From: Oscarella lobularis
Lineage: Eukaryota > Porifera > Homoscleromorpha > Homosclerophorida > Oscarellidae
Assembly: GCF_947507565.1 (NCBI RefSeq)
Contig: NC_089194.1
Coordinates: 1,550,001 to 1,614,000, forward strand
Length of the DNA stretch: 64,000 bases
Direction of reading: 5' to 3'
Shown here piece by piece: positions 1 through 12,536 of the stretch (its first letter is position 1; each line of letters starts with the position of its first letter). The position numbers were made by a program, and so were the translations under genes. Under the pieces are notes generated by a model, which was not told the DNA's origin, made no database searches, and saw only the letters and a program-made list of their open reading frames with translations.

Positions 1-3000
1 CGAAAACTGGTCCTCCTGTTCAAGGCAAATCACCCTTTGAATTTGTATCAAATAATTATTCAACAGTTTGTACGTTTAGTCCTCAGACTGTGACTGATAT
101 TGTGGACGCCGGAAAACGCGAAGTTCACACGTTTTACGTAAGAGCCGTGGATGAAGCAGGCAACGCTGCTGCCCCAGTATCTTTCACCTGGGAAATTGGT
201 AATAATAATACTAAAAATAATACCTTTACATTAACAAGTGCCAATAAATCTAATACGTAGATCGTGTTGACGTGACCGTAACGATAATTTCAACGCCAGA
301 CGTGAGTGGCTAGAAAGAGGCGCACGTGCTTGAATTAAATAATTTTATTAGCGAGTTGATAACGACACGTCGGAATTGTTTGTTTGGACGACGGGGGAGA
401 ATTACCTGGCTGAGCCTCCCACGTTTACGTGCATGATCGATTCGAGAGCAAACGTTCCCTGCGGGGGATCGCCTGACAGTTCGGGTTTTTACAATTTTAC
501 GGCTACGGGATTGACACACGTAGGCGCGCTAAGGAATGTTAGATTTTTTGCGATAACGAGGTTCTAGGGCGATCACGTATTTATACTTGTGGCGACTGAT
601 TTTGTTGGAAATCAGGGACCTCAGGTGAAGTATTCGTGGACTACAGGTAATGGATTAAATTCGAGAGAAAGTCTGGTAAAGACGCGTTGATATTAAGATT
701 TAATTAAACCTGTCGTGTCTCATTCGAGAATTTGGGGACCTCCGGCTTACACAAACAATCCTACCGCGAAATTCACGTGAGAAAATCGAAGTATGAAATG
801 CCAAACTTTTTTTTAAATTTCCCACGCTAGATTTACGACTGAAATCAAAGCAACTCTCTACTGCCGCCTCATCTCCGTAAGACGATCTCTCTATCGTTAT
901 GTAGTTTGATTAATTGTTGTATATTCTGAAGGGAAATGTGACTGTTTTTCCTTGGGAACGTTGCTCCGTTCGCAGGAGCTTGGCGCCCGGCGAAAGCGAC
1001 ACGTACGTTTACGCAAATCTGATAGACAGGCAGTACACCTTCTACGCGAGAGCAATTGACGAAGGCGGGAATATATCTCCTGAAGTTTTCTACGTATTTA
1101 CAATCGGTAAAGTCATAATCAGCAAACCGATAAAAACGTGGCTAATATTTGCGTAGATACGGTTGGCCCTGCGACTGTTTATGCCTCCAAACCCGATCCC
1201 TACACAAATCAACTAACGGCTACTTTTGTGGCCAATTCGTCAGCCGTTCTGTCGACTTACGAGTGTCAATACATTAGCGACAGATACACCGACATTCAGT
1301 ACGTAGATCGATCCTACTACCAAGTATAGAACTCCTATCATGATTATAATAAGGTCCTTGTGGCTCTCTTGTTCCGTTCGACCGTTCTATGCAACGACTG
1401 TTGATAGCTGGGGAGCTATTACCTTTACCGTTGAACAATTCAAAACAATTGTGAGTTTCAGAACTGCAGAGTCTACTAATGAATTTAATTCGTACTATTA
1501 GGCCGGTCAAACGATTAGATACATTGACAAGCCTCACGTGATGAAAGTTAGAGCTAAAGATCGCGCAGGAAATACGGGTAAAGAAACCAGCTGGACATGG
1601 GAAATAGGTAGGCCAGCTCAACATTTAAAAACACCATCTCATTGATTTTTAAAGATTTGGTGCCTCCCGTGTTGAATTTCAACAATACGGAGAACGACAT
1701 TGTCAATAAAATACCCCGACCTAACGTTTTGCGCTGGATAAACTCTCCCACCTTCACTCTTACGTCCTTTGCGAAGGATAGCACCTACACTTGCCAACTT
1801 GAACTGTACAACTACAGAAAGAGAGCGTTTTACAAGGCAAAATGATGACGTCAAAGAATCAACTCTTAGCTACTAATTCGTGTTTTTAGACGTCAACAAC
1901 GGACTGTTCTCCCTCTTACGTTTTTTCAAATGTCACTGGAGGACTCTATCGGATTTTGGTTAGGCGAAAATAGGCAGTTAAATTATCTGGCTATGACGCA
2001 TTTCAAAGGTTCGGGCCGCTGACTTTTTTGGAAATACGAATAACGTCTCGACCAATCTTCCCGGATACGTACTAGGACTCGGTAATATTGAAAAATTCTG
2101 ATATGAAATAATACGATGTGTTTTTTTCAGTGGGAAATGGACCTGTCGCGGAAATCGTCACAACTCCACCCCAAATAGCCAATTCGTTGATTTCGAACTT
2201 CACCCTAAGGCAAGTAGAGCTGTAAATATTTAGAAAAACATTTTATGGAAGCTCCTCTAGTATTCCTTTTCCCGGGGCGGGTGCAAATTGTTCCGTGAGG
2301 CGACGCGACGCAACGAGCTCTAAGGAAACGTGGTGGATCTGCGTTTCGCCACTTTTGAGTCAGACGACGTATCAAATAACAGGCGACAAGTTAGTCACGT
2401 TTGACACATCAACCTACGTTGGACCAAGAGACGGAAAAGTATCAATTTCAGACAATATCACGCTAAATTTTCATTGCAATTTTCTAGTTTGATGGAGAGT
2501 ACATTTTCAAATATCACGTGTTTGACCAATGGGGAAACAGATCGCCTGACGTTCGCTACTTCTGGTCTATAGGTAACTCGACTGATGACGTCATAAATCA
2601 GACATAATTTTGACGAGTTTTTGCTAAAAGATATTGAAGATCCTCGCACGGCTCTTCAGTACTCAACTCCGGAATACACAAACAATATCGATGACGTCAA
2701 ATTTTTCTACTTTTCCGACGAAAATCCAATTGAAAGGTAAGTTTATATAATGAACACTGTATGTATTTAGACGTTTTTTGTAGTTTCCAATGCCGACTGG
2801 ATCGCGTTTCTCTCTACGATCACGTGCCCCCTTCCTATTCTTGTCCGAGCATAATAGGAAGCACTTCGCATTGCAATTTTGAAAAGTGTTTCGGTGCTGG
2901 TTTTCAAGGCAACATGTCCTATTCGTTCCTCGAGGATGGCACCTACGAGTTTTCCGTCAAAGCCGTTGATTTGGCGGGAAACGAGGATCAAAGCCCGGCT

Positions 3001-3732
3001 ATAGTTCGCTTTACTCTGGACACTCAAACGGATCCAATTAAAATTGTTGAAGTTTTTCCCAGTATTAATGTTTCAATGAACGACAACGTCACCATAGCAT
3101 TTGCTGGAGAATTGGGAAGCCAGTTCTTTTGTCGGTAAATTGGACAGTGCTCTCTCGTTAAAATTCCTATTTTTCCGAATTTAGTATAAAGAAACGATAC
3201 GACGTAAAGAATACGGAGCCGGATTTCTTTTCGTGTGAAAGTCCCTACACTTTTGTTCCGGGACCCAAAGAAGAAAGAGAACCTGGGCCCTTTGTGGCGG
3301 AAATTCGAGTTCTAGATCGAGCTGGCAATCAACGTATCGTAGACGTTACAGTAAACTTACGTAAGAAATTATGATTTACACTAGGGCAGTTCTAATTGTA
3401 GTCTTAGGGAATTCGGACACGTTTGTGGAGAAACAGGACAAATTCCGTCAGAGCACCGATCTAAATCCACCGGAAGATTGTCCAAATTACGACACAATCA
3501 TAGCCGCTGTTGCCATTGCTGGGTTTGCTATTTTTGCTATTCTTGCCGTTGTCTGCCCTCTCGTCATTCTCAGCAGAATGTAAGTCTGGTTGCATGTACT
3601 CAAATAATTCACAAATTCATCATTCGCAGGGATTCTGGGTCTCCGTCATCGTTTGATACAAGAAAAAGCGCCAAAAGTGGAGAAATTGAAGGTGCGTTTA
3701 GCAAACGTCCATTGGATGAAGACTACGACTAA
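1..3732 (+). CDS. Type I membrane protein with bacterial-type Ig-like repeats, 3' part
   Basis: The window opens inside this gene, so the 5' end is missing. About seven degenerate repeats of roughly 90-110 residues follow the pattern F-x-C-x-(I/L)-D ... C ... Y-x-F-x-x-L-x-x-G-x-Y-x-F-x-V-R-A-x-D-x-A-G-N ... W-x-I-G. Clear copies of the closing part lie at 121-198 (VRAVDEAGN), 570-645 (ATDFVGN), 1027-1104 (ARAIDEGGN), 1530-1605 (VRAKDRAGN), 2493-2573 and 2930-3020 (VKAVDLAGN). This resembles the Ig-like repeats of bacterial surface proteins. Exons are short and each repeat tends to end with a codon split before GT (phase 1), so the domains are modular units. A hydrophobic helix at about 3495-3580 is followed by a splice and a short acidic tail ending at TAA 3730-3732. 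Several exon edges are inferred. The function is not recognised; adhesion or recognition at the cell surface is plausible. Confidence 0.7.
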
Positions 3733-3998
3733 GGCGTAAGAGTGGGTTTTGTCTTTCTGTTTGTGCAATGAACAGGGATGGCGTATAGTGTAGAGCCACC
3801 TCATTTTTTCCGTGTTTTTACAGTATTTAATCAATACCTCTTTCACTCTCGATTGATAACCAGACACCTTCCAAACACCCTGCCAATTAATTAACTGTGA
3901 ACAGGTGACACTAACGAGCAAGGCGGAGCGTCGTGCGTCACTTAGACAAGAATCCCCGTAGCGTACGTCAAGAGCGGAACTGTCGTCGTCCAGAAACG

Positions 3999-6900
3999 AT
4001 GCGCAAGTGGCGCTGCTTTGTCGCTTATCCGTGGATTCTCGCCTTGATCGTCGTCGTCCGATCGGCAAAGAAGCCCCTCCACATTGCGGCGCTCCTTCCG
4101 ACGGGCGAAAACGACGAATGGGTCGTCAAGAATTCGGACGTGGCCTGCCAACTGGCCGTCGATCACATCAACAACAACGATACTATACTCAAAGACTACG
4201 AATTGCGCTTGAGAACGAACGCATCGAACGTAAGGAGGCGAAAACGAAAGGGATAGAGGCGTGGTTTCGTTGCTAAAAATAGCGTGTCATCGCACCTTCT
4301 TTGGCAGTGTAACATCGGCTTGGCCAATTATCAAATGTACGAGCAGTTGGATATGGACGACAAGCTTGTTGCCATCATCGCGGAAGGCTGTTCCATAGTG
4401 ACTCAGCCTCTAGCGGAGACGACAAAGTACTTCCAGTTGTTGCAGGTAAACTGAACTTCTGCTTCCGGTTCCCATAGTAGCTTCCTCACTTACTTCCCAC
4501 ACGAACTATTTACTACGTCAAAGAATGACGTTTTCTCCTGTGATGTGCGTGCTTTTTTTAGTTCAATTTTCTTTCTTCTTCGCCTGCATTGGACGATCGA
4601 AATCGCTATCCTCTCTATCATCAACTGTTGCCGTCCGAATATGGACTTAATCCTCCGAGGGCCGCCTTTGTGCGCAAACAAAATTGGACACACGCCTATA
4701 TTCTCTATGAAGATGCCGAAGTCTTTCGACTTGTAAAAATAATCATTGCAATGAAATTTTTTGACTCTATTGTGAATCGCAGGTGTCTCAAGATCTGAGA
4801 CGAAGATTGCAAGATATTGACGTAAAGGTCCAGATACGATTGGTGTCCGCTAGTAGCGTTGTATCTAACGTTCAGGAAGTCATAGACGAAATTAAAGTTA
4901 GAAATCATTGATCATTTGTATTAGGCATTACAGTTTTTTTTAGAAATCTGAAATCAAGATTATTTTTGGTCTGTTTTATGAGGAAACTGGACGTCAAATA
5001 GTCTGCAGGGTAAGAGATTGTCTCTTTTATCCTTTTTAAAAACTTGCTTTATAGGCTAATAAAATGGGTATGGATTCTCCTACGTATGTGTGGATTTTTG
5101 TTGGTTGGTTTCAAAGCAAAGAGTGGTACCTCCCTTCTATGAACTCAGCTTCTTCCAAAGCCAATTGCACGCGTGCCGAAATAAAGAAGACGCTCAATGG
5201 TCACCTAACGTTTGACTTCACCCAATTGTCAACACAAATAAACGTCACGGTTCCAACGGGACAAGTAATTTAATCTATGATATCGTTTTAGAAGTTTTAA
5301 TTTTTTTCTACGTTTTCAGACTATTAGGGATGTTGAGGAAGAATTCAACAAGACGACTGGCGAAACGTTTCAAAAATACGCCGCTTATGGATACGACACT
5401 GTCGTTGCCATTGCGTTAATGCTGGACAGGGCATTGAAATCGAATGAAACACTCTTTGACAACTACACGTATGGAGACGAAGCGGTGGCCAAAATTTTGA
5501 ATGACACTCTGACGACGGAAGTTTCGTTCAACGGCTTGATTGTAAGTGCATACAATGTACGCTCTCTCTCCGGGTCCCCTTCCCCCCCCCCCCCCCCCCC
5601 CCCTCCTCCCGCTTGCCTTTCAGTGTAGGAACTATCTATAATAGAGAACGCTGCGATTTGTATTAATTGAGGTCGTACGGCGTAAAATGTGGCGAATGAA
5701 CCCGTGACCATTGATTCTTAATTAAAGCCGTACGGCCTAAAATACGGCGAATAGTTGTTCCTTCTTTTAGGGTTATGTCCAGTTTAAAAACCGTAACCTC
5801 AATTCTACCAACTCAACTGTTTTTCGTGAAGAGCCAGGAACAGTTGAAATTTATTACCACTATTACAGCAACAGTAAGTCGAACGTTCTCTCGCCTCTAC
5901 CCGCTCTTCACGCCGTTTGCTCGCAGACGCGACGATGCCAACAGAGGATTCAATTTTGACATCCAAAGAAGTTGGGACCTATAATAATTCCAAATTGGGA
6001 TTTGACATGTTTAAAAATGTTCCCTGGATCAGTAAAAAGTCTCACCTCACTGTAATTCGTATCTAGTACTGTATTATAGGAGGCGAACGGCCTTTAGCGT
6101 TTCCTGAAGATGAATTGAAGCAATCCAGTTCAGCTATCTTCATTGCCATTGCAACGATAGACGCCCTTGGCATTATTCTAGCTATCGTTCTTCTTGCGTT
6201 TACGTTCTATCATAGGGAAAAACGGTAAAGAGAAATGAAGTTGGAACTATGTAACGAATTCGTTATTTAGAATTATAAAATTGTCGAGCCCTCGTATGAA
6301 TTATCTAATCGGAATTGGAGTCATTTTCATGTACATTTCCGTTATTCTAAACGGATTCAACGGACAATTTTTTGAATTCGACGCCAATTCCTTGCGATGT
6401 TGTTCCGTAAGAAACAAACGACTTATTTATTTAATCTAGATATTCATCAATGTGCCAAGTAGGCTCGAAATGCTTTCTTGGTCTTTGGCTTTTCTCTCGC
6501 CTTTGGAAGTATGTTCGCAAAGACGTGGAGAGTCAGCATGATAATGAAGAGATCCAAAGCGGGTCAGCGAAATTTGAAATTGGTACAATCAACTATACAT
6601 GTACATAACAGCCACTTGTGTGTAAAAACGACTGCCTGTCTAGACGGATCACGTACTCTTTGCCATTGTGGGCGTTCTTCTTCTCATCGACGTTATTCTA
6701 CTCAGTCTCTGGCTGGGAATTGATCCTTATGAAGAGCACCGAGACTATTTTTCTCCTACAGTGAGGACAATTAATTGAAAGCGATGTGTAATTTTATTTC
6801 CTTTGTTTTTATTTAGCCTGGAAGCCGCACAAAGCAATTCTATCTTCGCTGCCGCAGTGACAACAGCGATCGCTGGGGTTTCATTATTTTGGCCTACAAG

Positions 6901-7617
6901 GCCATCATATTGGCATTTGGCGCCTTCCTCGCGTTTGACACTCGTAAAGTCAAAATCGTCTCCCTGAATGATTCGCGTTTCATTGCCCTGTCCGTCTACA
7001 ATACCGTTGTGTCGTGTATACTCGCCTTCGCCTTCAATTTTCTTTCCGATCCCGGACTTTCCTATGCACTTACGGGAGCCGTGGTGATTCTCATGGCAAC
7101 CGTTATTGTTGGACTCGTTTTTCTGCCCAAAGTAATTATTAGTAATAGTATTAGTGCCTTTGACTCGTGATGGCATTCTTCTAGGCTTATCTCCTCGTCT
7201 TTCGCAAGAACGAGGATATGTCTGGCATGGGAAGAATGGGCAGCAAATCAAAGGGATCTCTCAACGAGCACACGATTACAAGAAAATCGGAGCTCAAGCG
7301 CTTACAGGAAGAAAATCGACACCACAGACTCGTCATACGGATGCTCATTGAAGAGGTATTTGACAAGCAGACGACTATCACTCGCAGAATTATTCTTTTA
7401 GAAAAATCTGAGCGACGAAACCATAGAGAAAGTGAAGCAGGATTTTGGCATGGAATTGGAAGTGTTTGACGACGACGAAACGCTCGCAACGGAGACGAGA
7501 CGCGATTCCCAGCCGACAAGCAAAAGCGAGAGAATAAACGGGGGAAGCGATAGTGGCATGGGAAAGGAGCCGTCCTCGACAGACGCTCTCGAGGAAGAGT
7601 CAGCCGTTCATGTCTGA
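3999..7617 (+). CDS. GABA-B-type metabotropic receptor (class C GPCR)
   Basis: Multi-exon gene. The start ATG at 3999 opens a signal peptide (MRKWRCFVAY...) and is preferred over the in-frame ATG at 3933, which would put a charged stretch in front. The extracellular half is a periplasmic-binding-like ligand domain: residues after the signal read HIAALLPTG and then ACQLAVDHIN, exon 2 (4308-4446) has IIAEGCS, and the exon after 5055 has YVWIFVGWFQ, close to the GABA-B receptor sequence. Seven membrane helices run from about 6120 to 7135, including FIAIATIDALGIILAIVLLA and the block at 6889-7134. The cytoplasmic tail (7190-7617) holds a leucine-rich coiled coil (KRLQEENRHHRLVIRMLIEE) like that used for GABA-B heterodimerisation, then an acidic Ser/Thr-rich end with TGA at 7615-7617. 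The ligand cannot be inferred; sponge GABA-B-like receptors are diverse. No cysteine-rich domain is seen, which supports GABA-B over mGluR. Confidence 0.85.
5582..5603 (+). repeat. Poly-C homopolymer in GABA-B-like receptor intron
   Basis: Run of 22 consecutive C residues inside an intron of the GABA-B-like receptor gene, followed by a C/T-rich stretch. It is probably length-variable and its exact length may be an assembly estimate. Confidence 0.9.
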
Positions 7618-7979
7618 GAAAAAAACGATGGGTAAGATTTAAAGGTATGATTTAGAGAGTAGAATTCCGAGTACCGGTAGGAAGAATTAGTTTGGTTTAC
7701 TGTAGTAGTTTTTCCGCCACACTGTTTAAAATTGATTGAATATCTGGCTTAACTGACTTCACTTCTTTTGAATTTTGTTTGCGAATGGGGTCGAATTATC
7801 AATAGTTTCACTGAAGAAGGGTCAGTTGGCGTAAATGTACTAAATTCTCGTCTAAAAATTGAACGTGTTAAGTGCTAAAAACACAACACAGATAGATAAA
7901 GTTTCAACGCATTAGTTGTAACTAGTCTAGGAACGGTTCAAGTGGCTAAAAATTTAGAGAAAAAACAATCAGAACAAAG
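7618..7979. other. Convergent intergenic region between GABA-B-like receptor and PTP genes
   Basis: 362 bp, AT-rich, between the two stop codons of genes facing each other. It must hold both 3' UTRs. I see no conserved ORF and no strong repeat. Confidence 0.6.
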
Positions 7980-10900
7980 TCAAATGAGCCTATTGCTCTC
8001 TGGGGAATGAGACAAAAAGTGCAGGAGAGCCTCGTAGCAGAACTTGTATTGTATGGGCGTTTGCACGAGCGCCATTCGCTGGGTACGAAGCCCTCTCAAG
8101 ACGTCGGGAACGTCAATGGACTGCAAGAATCTCCAAATAAATAATTTTCGTTATTTATGCATTTTTTACCTCGTTCTTTTGTATAGCTTTGAGTATCGCT
8201 TCCATCATGATCGTGACGCCCGTGCGTCCAACTCCCGCACTGCAGTGAACCACTGTGGGCGGATCAAGACTGGGGTCTTCGCTTGTGTTGTTGGCATGGC
8301 GACGAAGAGTGTCTATTTCGTCAATAAAGGCTGCAGAAATGGACGTAGAGGTAAGAATTGAATTTTTTTACAAGACGCTTTGGTCTCACCAAGAAATGAT
8401 TCGGGGTCTCTTGGGACGCCGTGATCCGGCCACCCAACAAATTGCAAATGCCAAATTGTTCTTGCCTAAATAACATAGCAGACCCCTCCCTATAAATGTA
8501 TGCCATACCTCTTGAGTTGGGGTGTGTTTTAAGATGAAACCACGTGTTATTGTCGTCCCCGTATCATTAAAATATTCAGATGAAATGTGAAACTGTACAA
8601 ACTGATTCTGATACCCGTTTTAATTAACTTAATTCTTACGTTGCCATGAGTGACTTCGGAATCGTCTCCCCCTCCTTCGGAAGGCCAATAACGATGGCAT
8701 TTGATTCTATTGTTTTCCTAAATAATCAATCAAAACTATGTCAATTAACCCTTGGGGAAAATTATTACGATTTCCGCTGTAACCATGACAATCAAACGAG
8801 CCTGGTTCTCCCACATCATTTGCCAAAAATCGGCAGCTGTACTTGCCAAGGGTCCTTGACTGGCAATGTAATGTTGAGCAATTCCGCCCCCCACATCCAT
8901 CTGAATATTTTTTAGTATTTTAATACCCTACTAGCTTTTATCAATTACCGAAATGTGATTGGCATTGATGTAATCACTGTCTGTCCTGTTTTCTTCCGGG
9001 TTGAGCCGTACTCTCGTATCCTTAGTTATAATAGTATTTAAAAATACGTTCTATGGGCTCAGTGTGTTATTACGTCATAAGGAATTATATCTTTAAAACG
9101 ATTTTTCGTTTTGATTTCGGCCAGCGGGAGATTTACGAGAGGACGATCCTAAAAAAGTTCCCTATTGCAACAGTGTAGCATAAAAAGTCCCGTAAAAATT
9201 TCACTTGGAATTTTTTGGGAATTGAATCGTATTCAACCAAATACTCTTCCGAATCAAGTCGTTCCTGAAGAGCCTCAACCTAATAGAAGTAAAATTATTA
9301 CGTAAAAACATAGGCTACGTTATTATGATACCAATGTAGTACGAGTGGGTGAAATCCGAATTTTCTTTGAGCGCGATTCTGTAACCCTGCCCTCCGCCTC
9401 GCCTTTTTTTTCTGTTTGAATGGCGCCGTCCAATTCGTCGTCTGTGTCCGGGTTTGATAAAGCTGGGCTGACAGACTTCTCTCTATTCTGTTCTCTTTCT
9501 TTTCTTTCCGCTTCTTCTACTACGGGAACGCGTTCAACTTCTAGCGTTGTTTCTTTCTCTTCAATCTTTTGTAAGCTTGAACTCCCGTTGGCTGCTTTGA
9601 AAGCTAATAAATCAAATATTAGTAAAGGAAATGCCATGTACAGTAGTAGTACTTGTCATTTCCATTGATCCCGGAGGATTGAAGTCTGATTCAGCCTTAA
9701 ATTATCAAACTATAGTTTTTAAAACTGGTGCATAGATGTTATTTTTTACTGGAGGGTCTCCTTTTCCCACCAATGCAGAATCACTTCGATTCAGAGTTTG
9801 CTTTCTTGCAAGAGAACTCTGTCTTGACCTTAATTAATCAAATAATTGAAAAATAGTTCATATATTAGATGAACTGTTTACGAAAAAGCTCTTGAGTATC
9901 GGTTTGCTTCAAATTGGGTCTTGAAATAAATTCTGAAACGAATGTATTGGATTATAACATAATTTTTCTACATGTCTATCAAGAACTAACCCCACTCCCC
10001 GCAATTTGACTCCCCTCACGCTTTGCAACCGATAGAAATGGTGCTGGCTTATAATAAGATTGTGCGCATACTCAGCCGACTCTTTTGAAAGCTGAAGTAT
10101 AAAAAATCATTATAAAACTATTGATTTTGTGGTGATTTCCTTTACCATTTCAAATTGAATGACTTCGTCGCGAACTTCCAATTCCAAACGCTTTTTCCTG
10201 AACTTAATTGAAAAAATGTCAGGCCACCTGAAGTATTATTAAATAGAGCTATTATTAATTTTAAATTTTGGCTGACTTGAAATAAACTGTTGGCATTCCA
10301 TTCATATGTTTCACGTAAACTCCCACGTAGCTCGCCCCTATTTCCAATTTATTGGAATCCTCATCCTAAATACCCAATACATTTAAAATATTACACTTCT
10401 TGATACAATTTTACAAGAGCCTGGCAGCCTTCGTGCCCGTATCCTTTCAATTGCTGAGCGAGACGAATGTAAGAGAGCTCAGCAGCAGCTTGGGACATTC
10501 CCCTATAAAATTAGTACGAAATAATAATAATAATAATTAATGTTTATTTGGAGAGTCCACGTGCCTGTGTTTACTGTAAAGTTCAGACAGTCTTCCAACA
10601 AAATCCGCCAAGTTAGTAGAAGACTGCATGTGCTATTACACAATAGAAGAATTTACTTATAATTTCTATTTATATTAATAATTTACAGGTGGAAAAAGAA
10701 CGAAGGAGGACAGGTGACTATCAGTATGAACTTTCCTGTCAAAATCTTCAAATTCAGCTACGAATATTAATAATACGTTGTCTTTAGGTACTTAATGAAT
10801 TGGGGTCTCACTGTCCCTACCTTGAACAGCGAAAGAAGCCAGAGAAATAGCTTGCTCTTTGTTGCACTCCAAGTTTCCCTTCAGCACGCTTTCTTTCAAC

Positions 10901-11383
10901 TGCAAGAACAGCAAATACCTAGAAGAAACGAACGTATCGACTCTCGTTCAATTTAAATTGCGACCCGACTCACTTTGACACTTCCTGTTGCAGAATCGAA
11001 GTATCCGTGGGAAAGAAACGAACGCGAAAGAAGACTTCCGGTTCCTTTGCTCCAATCGACGATTTTCGCTCCAATTGCTTACGAATTCCTTTTTCCAGAT
11101 CGATCCATCTTAGGTGATCTGTTCGGTCGTAATACTGAAGTCCGAATATGTACGACTACGGGCGGGAAAGGGAGAAAGAGGCGGACATCAACCTAATCCT
11201 AATCCTAACCCTAACCCAAGTCACCTCGTCAAGATCGAGTACTTGGGCGACACGATCGAGACAGTCTTGTCCGGTTGAAACAGGCGAAAGCGTGAAATCG
11301 ACTTCCGTTCCGTCGAGGAGATGTATGCGGATGCCGTACGCGTTTCGCGACACGCTGTACGACTTGCGAGTATGAAAAGCCAT
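7980..11383 (-). CDS. FERM-domain protein tyrosine phosphatase, PTPN14/21-like
   Basis: Multi-exon gene on the minus strand. The first coding exon (ATG at 11381-11383) has a FERM F1 lobe ([16 protein letters not shown]). Exons near 10720-10950 encode an F2 lobe ([15 protein letters not shown]) and the F3 lobe follows. A short acidic/basic linker lies at 9330-9640. The catalytic domain begins near 9290 with DSIPKKF and [11 protein letters not shown], then [14 protein letters not shown] (about 8970-9010), [20 protein letters not shown] (8780-8870), WPDHG (8400-8440) and the active-site loop [12 protein letters not shown] (8215-8250). The protein ends SNRLI with TGA at 7980-7982, like the C terminus of PTPN21. 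No PDZ domain is visible, which argues against PTPN3/4. Catalytic Cys and Arg are intact, so it is probably active; in vertebrates this subfamily acts at junctions and on YAP signalling. The linker is far shorter than in mammalian PTPN14/21. Confidence 0.85.
11192..11217 (-). repeat. Interstitial telomere-like repeat in PTP intron 1
   Basis: Read on the minus strand this is two TTAGGG units followed by TTAGGA-type units. It lies just downstream of the first-exon donor of the FERM-PTP gene. Confidence 0.75.
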
Positions 11384-11765
11384 TGTTGACGTTATTTCCC
11401 ACTGTCAGACGTCGATTGTTCAGCGTCTGTTCGACTTGAGCGAAGAGACAATGCAAAGAATGCGAAATAACATACGGGGGCTTGCCATGATTCCTCTTGT
11501 TTCTTTTGCAAGGAAAAGTCTGAAAAAATCGACCAGACTAGCTAAATAATTTGTATGCAAGATAAAAAGTTAGCAAGGAGCTGTACTGTATAGCTTCTCA
11601 AGATTCAAAGAAAACATTATTCGAGACATAGTAGGTCTGTCACGAGCTCACCCCTCGGCCAATGGTGTGCCCGTGCATAGTTGCGCATTTGTGACACTAA
11701 ATAATAAGAACCGCTCTATTGTTAATTAATCCGGGACATCGCCTTCAAGAGAGCGTTTTGCCAAG
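11384..11765. promoter_or_regulatory. Divergent promoter region, FERM-PTP (-) and elongase (+)
   Basis: 382 bp between the start codons of two genes pointing away from each other. It must contain both 5' UTRs and promoters. No convincing TATA element can be assigned. The ORFs crossing it are shadows. Confidence 0.5.
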
Positions 11766-12536
11766 ATGCTGCGGTTCATTTCGCAGTTAGAGAACGGGTT
11801 CAACCTCACGGCAGCTCGTGAAAGCATGGAGTTGCAGTGGGTCGTCAGCCTCTACGCGAGTGCCCTTTATCTCCTTGCAATATTTGCCGGGAGTCGTTTT
11901 ATGGAGCAGCGCGCGAAATTTAGCTTGCGACGCCCACTGTTTGCATGGAATCTCCTCCTCGCGCTCTTCAGCGCAGTGGGGACCTGGCGAGTAACGAAAC
12001 CCATGGTAGCTGATCTTATCACAATGGGGTGGAGTGAAAACATGTGCACCGCCGACTACCAATACGATAAACCGCAGATGCTCTGGATTTATATATTTTC
12101 CATGTCGAAACTTCCCGAACTTTTCGACACTCTATTCATCGTGTTGAGAAAGCAAGACCTCACTTTCTTGCACGTGTATCACCATATCTCAGTTTTCGTC
12201 TATTCGTTATGGTCTCTCTCAATGATCCCATTTGGCCAGGCTCGCCTGTTTCCGGCTATGAACTATTTTGTGCACACTGTCATGTATTTCTACTATGCCT
12301 TGCGCGCTCAGGGAATTTTACGCCTGCCTCAATTTGTCAGCAAATCTATCACTCTCTTGCAAATAGCGCAGATGATTGTAGGATTTGCCGCTTCTATTGA
12401 TGCGGTAATACGGTATCAACTTGAAATTCCCTGTATCATTCAGTATGGGCAAATGTGCTGGTGCACTATAATGTACTTGAGCTACTTTGTGCTTTTTGTT
12501 CAGTTTTTCTACCGCCGATACACTAACAAGAATTGA
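11766..12536 (+). CDS. ELOVL6: Very-long-chain fatty acid elongase, ELOVL3/6-like
   Basis: Intact 256-codon ORF without introns. ELO-family condensing enzymes extend acyl-CoA with malonyl-CoA in the endoplasmic reticulum. The catalytic histidine box is present as HVYHH (about residues 137-141), followed by MNYFVHTVMYFYYALRA, a near match to the second ELO signature of ELOVL6. Upstream, MSKLPELFDTLFIVLRK is the first ELO signature. Six or seven hydrophobic helices cover most of the length, and size matches the family (about 265 residues). The C terminus ends RRYTNKN, a weak basic tail without a clean KKxx signal. The start is supported by N-terminal similarity to ELOVL6 (an asparagine-linked glycosylation site NLT, then a helix). 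An intronless gene is unusual here. ELOVL3 versus 6 cannot be separated; the symbol is by similarity. Confidence 0.9.
   Translation: MLRFISQLENGFNLTAARESMELQWVVSLYASALYLLAIFAGSRFMEQRAKFSLRRPLFAWNLLLALFSAVGTWRVTKPMVADLITMGWSENMCTADYQYDKPQMLWIYIFSMSKLPELFDTLFIVLRKQDLTFLHVYHHISVFVYSLWSLSMIPFGQARLFPAMNYFVHTVMYFYYALRAQGILRLPQFVSKSITLLQIAQMIVGFAASIDAVIRYQLEIPCIIQYGQMCWCTIMYLSYFVLFVQFFYRRYTNKN

Noticed and set aside
1840-2700. Repeated TGACGTCA (CRE-like) sites near 1846, 2584 and 2690
   Set aside because: They fall in exons or exon edges, and GACGTC is common throughout this genome's coding sequence.
6745-7251. 168-codon minus-strand frame over the GABA-B-like receptor
   Set aside because: Antisense of well-supported transmembrane exons.
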